A stretch of DNA of 10,180 bases, from positions 1 through 10,180 of the forward strand of contig DATFXR010000304.1 of the NCBI GenBank assembly GCA_035315685.1, given 5' to 3'. Every line of letters starts with the position of its first letter. The first letter of the stretch is position 1. Source of the DNA: QHWK01 sp035315685. Its GTDB lineage: Bacteria > Acidobacteriota > Vicinamibacteria > Vicinamibacterales > CAVVIG01. Positions 6,984 to 10,180 of the stretch are shown here, in pieces. Both the position numbers and the translations under genes were made by a program. A model generated the notes under the pieces. The model had not been told where the DNA came from. It did no database searches and was given only the letters and a program-made list of their open reading frames with translations.

Positions 6984-7155
6984 GGGTTCGGGGTTCGGGG
7001 TTCGGGGTTCGGCGTTCGGGGTTCTGGTTCCATGGTTCTGGTTCCATGGTTCTGGTTCTGTGGTTCTGTCGTTCCGGTTCTGTGGTTGCAATCCCGAAGA
7101 ACTAAGAACCAGGAACCTCGGAACGAGAACCCCCGAACCCCGAACCCCCGAACCC
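6984..7155. repeat. GGTTCGG-type heptamer repeats arranged as a large inverted repeat
   Basis: From 6984 to 7025 six heptamers run in tandem (four GGGTTCG, then GCGTTCG and GGGTTCT). From 7026 to about 7067 the 7-base rhythm continues as GGTTCCA/TGGTTCT/GGTTCTG variants. From about 7103 the complementary units appear (AAGAACC, AGGAACC, then CCCCCGAACCCCGAACCCCC at 7130-7149 and GAACCC). The two sides can pair as one long imperfect hairpin. The right side ends 2 bases from the stop codon of the sulfatase-fold gene (7160-7158), so on the minus strand the array is its 3' flank and then the 5' flank of the barrel gene. Confidence 0.85.
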
Positions 7156-7157
7156 GA

Positions 7158-9587
7158 TCAGTGTCCCCGCATCCGCTCCTGCAGGTCGTCGACGATGACG
7201 AGGCGCGAGACGTCGCGAGCGCGGCGGACGAGCTCGTCGCTCGTGCGGCACGCGTCACGCGCTGCGACGGTTCGCGACGCGAGGTCGTAGCACACGGCGG
7301 CTGCGCCCCGCGCGACGAGCAGATGGTGCGCGTCGAGCCAGTCGCCGTACGGCCGGGGGACCGGACCGTCGCCTGGAGCGCCGAGCAGATTGCGGCCGAG
7401 GAACGGCAGCGGCGACGCGTCGATGCCGAGCAGCGCGAGCAGCGTGGGCGCCACGTCGGTCTGACCGGCCGCGATGGTGCGGACACCGGATGGTGGCCGC
7501 TCCGAGGCCGGCTCCGCGCCTTCGGCGCTCTGACGCGGCCCGCCTCCGTCCGCCCCGGAATCGATTGCCGGAACGCGGATGAACAGCGGGATGCGATCGT
7601 TCAGCGTCCATGCAATGTCGTTCGATCCGATGCCGATCGTGCGCGCGACCGCAGGGTCGCGCGCGAAGCCGGCATCGTGATCGCCGAAGACCATCACCAC
7701 GCTGTCGTCCAGCAGTCGGTCGCGTGCGAGCGCGGCACGGAAGTCCTCCAGCGCCTGATCGAAAAAGCGCATCGCGTGAAGGTAGTTGCCGAACGACGTG
7801 TGGTCGAGCGCGCCGAGCTTCAACGTCTTGTGGGCCTCGGGGAACGACTGGAACGGATGATGAAGCGACAGCGTGATCATCCACGCGGCAAACGGCTTCG
7901 GCAGGCGCTCGAGCTGCGGCACCATCTGCTGCAGGAAATCGCGATCGTTGAGGCCCCACCCGATCTGCTCGGTCATCGTGAAATCGGACTCGAACAGCGT
8001 GCGCTGGAACCCGTACGCCGGGTGCATCACCTGCCGATTCCAGAATCCGGGCTCGAACGGCACGGCCGACAGCGTGGAGTATCCATGTTCATTGAGGACG
8101 CGCGGCAGCGAGACGTAGTGGTTCGTTGGAAATCGGAACGCCACCGCACCGTGATTGAGCGGCAGCAGCGACGTCAGCGTGGCGAACTCGGCGTCGGACG
8201 TGCGGCCCTCGCTGGTCTCGTCGGTCACCGTGGTGAACCGTAAGGCACCGTCCGTCCATCGGCGCAGATGCGGCATGACATCCTGCCCGCCGACCTGGAA
8301 GTCGACGACGAAGTCCTGCAGCGACTCCACCTGCACGACGATCAGATTGCGGCCGCGTGCGATGCCGAACGACGGGCCGCCGGCGCGCAGCGGCGCGCGG
8401 TTGTGGAACCACACCGCCGCGTCATCGACCTGCTCAGGCGTAGCCGGCGGTCGGAGCAGTGTCGATCGCACGAACGTAAACGTGTCATAGGCGTGGTACC
8501 CGAACGGCCCGAGCTGCTCGACGATCGAGCGCGCGCGAAACATCTGATCGAACGGCGCCGCCGTCAGTACTTGTCGCGCTGATAAGTCCCCGCCGGAGGT
8601 GATGACCGCGACGATGGCGAGCACCGCGGCGAGCAGCCGTCCGCGCTGCGACAGCCGCCAGCGCGCGAGAGAAGCCCGGACGGCGACCCAGCACGCAAAC
8701 GGCAGGTCGGCGACGAGCAGCAGAAGACCAGCCGTGAACAGATTGCCGACTGAACGCCAGACATGTCCGGTCTGCCGAGCCGCCAGCAGCGCCGGCGTCG
8801 ACCACACGTCTCCGAAGAACCGGTAGTACACGACGTCCGCGAGGAGGACGAGGGAGGCGACGATCCCCACACAGAGCAGCACCAGCGGCCGCGCTCGCCG
8901 TGGCAGCAGGACGAGTCCCAGCACCGGCACGAGGATCGCGATCGAGAGTCCGATCCAGTACGCGACCGGCGTCGGCTCGAGCAGCGCCTCGTGCGCGACG
9001 ATCAACGGCTTGATGGCAAGCGTCGCCGCGCACCACAGTACATCGGCGAAGGCAACGAAGGGCCGGCTCGGCCCGACCGCTGCCGCCAGGACGATGAGGA
9101 GCGGCAGCGGCGCGAGCAGCCAGGCGATCGGCGGTACGACGAGGACCAGCGCGCGGGGCTGGCGGGGCGACACCTGCGCGAACCAGGTGACGCCTTCCTC
9201 CACCATGTCCCACTGCAGCCAGTACAAGCCAGGCACGTCCGGGGCGAGCAGCCGTCCCTGGAGCGAGACAGGGGCGCCCGGCGCAACGGGCCGGTCTCCG
9301 ACCGCCGTGCGAATACCGTCGTGGTAAGGGACGGTGCGTGATCGGCGCACCAGTTCGCGTGGGATCGTCCACAGCCAGTGATAGGAGACGTGGATCGTCG
9401 CCGGATCCCACGCCCGTTGTCCGCGGTTGACGACCGTCAGCGGTACGGCCACCTCTTCCGACGTCGTGAGCACGCGCGGGGCGTGCCCGTCGAGGTCGAA
9501 CGCAAGTGCGTAAGGAGGTTTCGGTGCCTGGGCGCACGCCGCTGATGCAGTGGCCGTCAGAAGCGCGGCAAGCGCTGAGCGTCTCAA
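7158..9587 (-). CDS. LtaS-like sulfatase-fold membrane enzyme with extra N-terminal domain
   Basis: The 809-residue protein must start at TTG 9587 (or an unlikely CTG before it), because a TAG lies upstream in frame with no ATG or GTG between. Residues 1-20 form a signal peptide. Residues about 40-140 form an Ig-like extracytoplasmic domain (HVSYHWLW...GIRTAVG...PGLYWLQWDMVEEGVTWF). Five or six membrane helices follow, about 146-331. Residues about 415-760 are an alkaline-phosphatase/sulfatase-superfamily domain like lipoteichoic acid synthase. Its catalytic set matches LtaS in order and spacing: E421 (VESLQDF), nucleophile T463 (GRTSDAEF), W516/R518 (FWNR), H577 (LHHPF) and D636/H637 (GDHD). 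Such enzymes move phosphoglycerol or similar groups onto envelope glycans or lipids. The acceptor here is unknown, and a Gram-negative host makes classical teichoic acid unlikely. Residues about 676-700 look like a repeat-derived insertion. Confidence 0.9.
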   Translation of the reverse strand: MRRSALAALLTATASAACAQAPKPPYALAFDLDGHAPRVLTTSEEVAVPLTVVNRGQRAWDPATIHVSYHWLWTIPRELVRRSRTVPYHDGIRTAVGDRPVAPGAPVSLQGRLLAPDVPGLYWLQWDMVEEGVTWFAQVSPRQPRALVLVVPPIAWLLAPLPLLIVLAAAVGPSRPFVAFADVLWCAATLAIKPLIVAHEALLEPTPVAYWIGLSIAILVPVLGLVLLPRRARPLVLLCVGIVASLVLLADVVYYRFFGDVWSTPALLAARQTGHVWRSVGNLFTAGLLLLVADLPFACWVAVRASLARWRLSQRGRLLAAVLAIVAVITSGGDLSARQVLTAAPFDQMFRARSIVEQLGPFGYHAYDTFTFVRSTLLRPPATPEQVDDAAVWFHNRAPLRAGGPSFGIARGRNLIVVQVESLQDFVVDFQVGGQDVMPHLRRWTDGALRFTTVTDETSEGRTSDAEFATLTSLLPLNHGAVAFRFPTNHYVSLPRVLNEHGYSTLSAVPFEPGFWNRQVMHPAYGFQRTLFESDFTMTEQIGWGLNDRDFLQQMVPQLERLPKPFAAWMITLSLHHPFQSFPEAHKTLKLGALDHTSFGNYLHAMRFFDQALEDFRAALARDRLLDDSVVMVFGDHDAGFARDPAVARTIGIGSNDIAWTLNDRIPLFIRVPAIDSGADGGGPRQSAEGAEPASERPPSGVRTIAAGQTDVAPTLLALLGIDASPLPFLGRNLLGAPGDGPVPRPYGDWLDAHHLLVARGAAAVCYDLASRTVAARDACRTSDELVRRARDVSRLVIVDDLQERMRGH
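7488..7562 (-). repeat. Candidate repeat-derived in-frame insertion in the sulfatase-fold gene
   Basis: About 25 codons reading roughly GADGGGPRQSAEGAEPASER interrupt a conserved stretch of the LtaS-like domain between IPLFIRVPAI and AAGQTDVAPTLLALLG. Relatives join these two parts with a short loop. The stretch includes a perfect small palindrome GCGCC-TTC-GGCGC at 7516-7528, and is richer in Gly, Ala, Pro and Ser than its surroundings. I read it as an in-frame palindromic element. Confidence 0.4.
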
Positions 9588-9677
9588 CAGAAATATCGTA
9601 CGTGATGTCGGCCCACGAGAAGCGTCGTACTATCTGGGCACGTCCGGACGAGCGGGGCGTGGAGGCGATCTGAAGGG
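9588..9677. promoter_or_regulatory. Divergent promoter region
   Basis: This 90-base gap must hold promoters for the sulfatase-fold gene (minus) and the DmpA-like gene (plus). TACTAT at 9628-9633 is a weak -10 candidate for the plus strand. On the minus strand TACGAT, about 10 bases before TTG 9587, is compatible with a leaderless or near-leaderless start. GGAGG at 9661-9665 is a ribosome binding site 12 bases before ATG 9678. None of the repeat families found in the other gaps is present. Confidence 0.35.
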
Positions 9678-10180
9678 ATGAATCGGTTTCGAACCGCGGC
9701 CGCGGTCTCGGCAATAGTGGTCGGCGCGGCCGGGGCACAGCCGGCCAGGCCCCGCGCTCGCGATCTGGGTGTTGCGCCGGGCATTTATGCCACCGGGGCA
9801 CTCGACGCGATTACCGACGTGGATGGGGTCCGCGTTGGCCACACGACGATCGTGCAGGGCGACACGGTGCGCACCGGCGTCACGGCCATCGTGCCGCACG
9901 GCGGCAACGTGTTCCAGGACAAGGTGGCGGGCGCGGTATTCGTCGGCAACGCGTTCGGCAAGCTCGCCGGGTCGACGCAGGTTGCCGAGCTCGGCACGAT
10001 TGAGACGCCGATCGTCCTGACCAACACGCTGAGCGTCGGCACCGCCGTCGACGCCGTCGCGCGCTACACGATCGCGCAGCCTGGCAATGAGCAGGTGCGA
10101 TCGGTGAATCCTCTGGTCGGCGAAACCAATGACGGCGGGCTGAACGACATCCGCGGCTTTCACGTGACACGCGATCACGT
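9678..10180 (+). CDS. DmpA/P1-family (S58) aminopeptidase, N-terminal part
   Basis: An open frame from ATG 9678 runs without a stop to the right edge (167 codons). It opens with a signal peptide (MNRFRTAAAVSAIVVGAAGA) followed by QPARPRARDLGV. The next residues match the N-terminal half of the DmpA/BapA family of self-cleaving aminopeptidases: AITDVDGVRVGHTTI, VRTGVTAIVPH, NAFGKLAGSTQVAELGTIET, PIVLTNTLSVGTAVDA and NPLVGETNDGGLNDI. Members cut L-, D- or beta-amino acids from peptide N-termini after self-cleavage creates a serine nucleophile. That serine lies beyond the window, so activity cannot be judged. GGAGG at 9661-9665 and AAGGG right before the ATG are possible ribosome binding sites. 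The signal peptide implies periplasmic action. The gene diverges from the sulfatase-fold gene. Confidence 0.85.
   Translation, partial: MNRFRTAAAVSAIVVGAAGAQPARPRARDLGVAPGIYATGALDAITDVDGVRVGHTTIVQGDTVRTGVTAIVPHGGNVFQDKVAGAVFVGNAFGKLAGSTQVAELGTIETPIVLTNTLSVGTAVDAVARYTIAQPGNEQVRSVNPLVGETNDGGLNDIRGFHVTRDH

Noticed and set aside
6984..7155. CRISPR array
   Set aside because: The units are 7-bp tandem repeats without spacers.
6965..7486. N-terminal extension of the barrel-protein frame
   Set aside because: It would run through the heptamer repeats and an alternative frame of the neighbouring gene, ahead of a clear signal peptide.
6867..8243. 458-codon plus-strand open frame
   Set aside because: It translates the heptamer repeats and then the antisense of the sulfatase-fold gene, with no domain similarity.
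9528..9587. Lipoprotein signal on the sulfatase-fold protein
   Set aside because: The cysteine near residue 18 follows SAA without the leucine-type residue of a standard lipobox; an ordinary signal peptide fits better.
9630..10178. 182-codon minus-strand open frame at the right edge
   Set aside because: It is opposite the DmpA-like frame, which has recognisable family motifs and a signal peptide.

Overview
The window is high-GC DNA with long open frames on both strands. It most resembles an environmental Acidobacteriota genome, probably Vicinamibacteria-like. The grounds are a relic of the acidobacterial 'duplicated orphan permease' (ADOP) family, many exported enzymes, and dense small palindromic repeats in the gaps and inside some genes. 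The lineage is inferred from these traits only; no marker gene is present.

Layout: (1) 1-40, minus: the first codons of an unknown gene behind a strong ribosome binding site. (2) 41-256: a divergent control region with an array of hexamers at an exact 11-bp period. (3) 257-1843, plus: an exported beta-propeller protein like peptidyl-alpha-hydroxyglycine alpha-amidating lyase (PAL). (4) 1836-2106: a 130-bp tandem duplication rich in CCACGAAG-type palindromes. (5) 2121-4186, minus: an exported metal-dependent amidohydrolase whose signal peptide is cut off by one missing base inside a 92-bp palindromic element. (6) 4215-4844, plus: a four-helix membrane protein with two DUF4389 units. (7) 4853-4928: a CCACGAAG hairpin. 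(8) 5030-6219, plus: a broken, collapsed ADOP/MacB-type permease. (9) 6235-6305: another CCACGAAG-type inverted repeat. (10) 6323-6964, minus: a small outer-membrane beta-barrel protein. (11) 6984-7155: GGTTCGG-type heptamer repeats with G-quadruplex potential on both strands. (12) 7158-9587, minus: an LtaS-type sulfatase-fold membrane protein with an extra N-terminal extracytoplasmic domain. (13) 9678-10180, plus: the start of a DmpA/P1-family aminopeptidase, cut by the window edge.

There is no clear operon, since neighbours mostly diverge or converge. The shared theme is the cell envelope: three exported enzymes likely to act on peptides (PAL-like, prolidase-like amidohydrolase, DmpA-like), a barrel protein, a membrane phospho- or sulfo-transferase-fold enzyme and two membrane proteins. 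Repeats sit in every gap that adjoins gene 3' ends, while the three gaps between divergent starts lack these families. No gap exceeds 300 bases. I see no RNA gene, CRISPR array, transposase or phage gene. The best leads are the 11-bp-phased array, the frameshift inside the palindrome, the collapsed ADOP and the repeat elements inside coding sequences.
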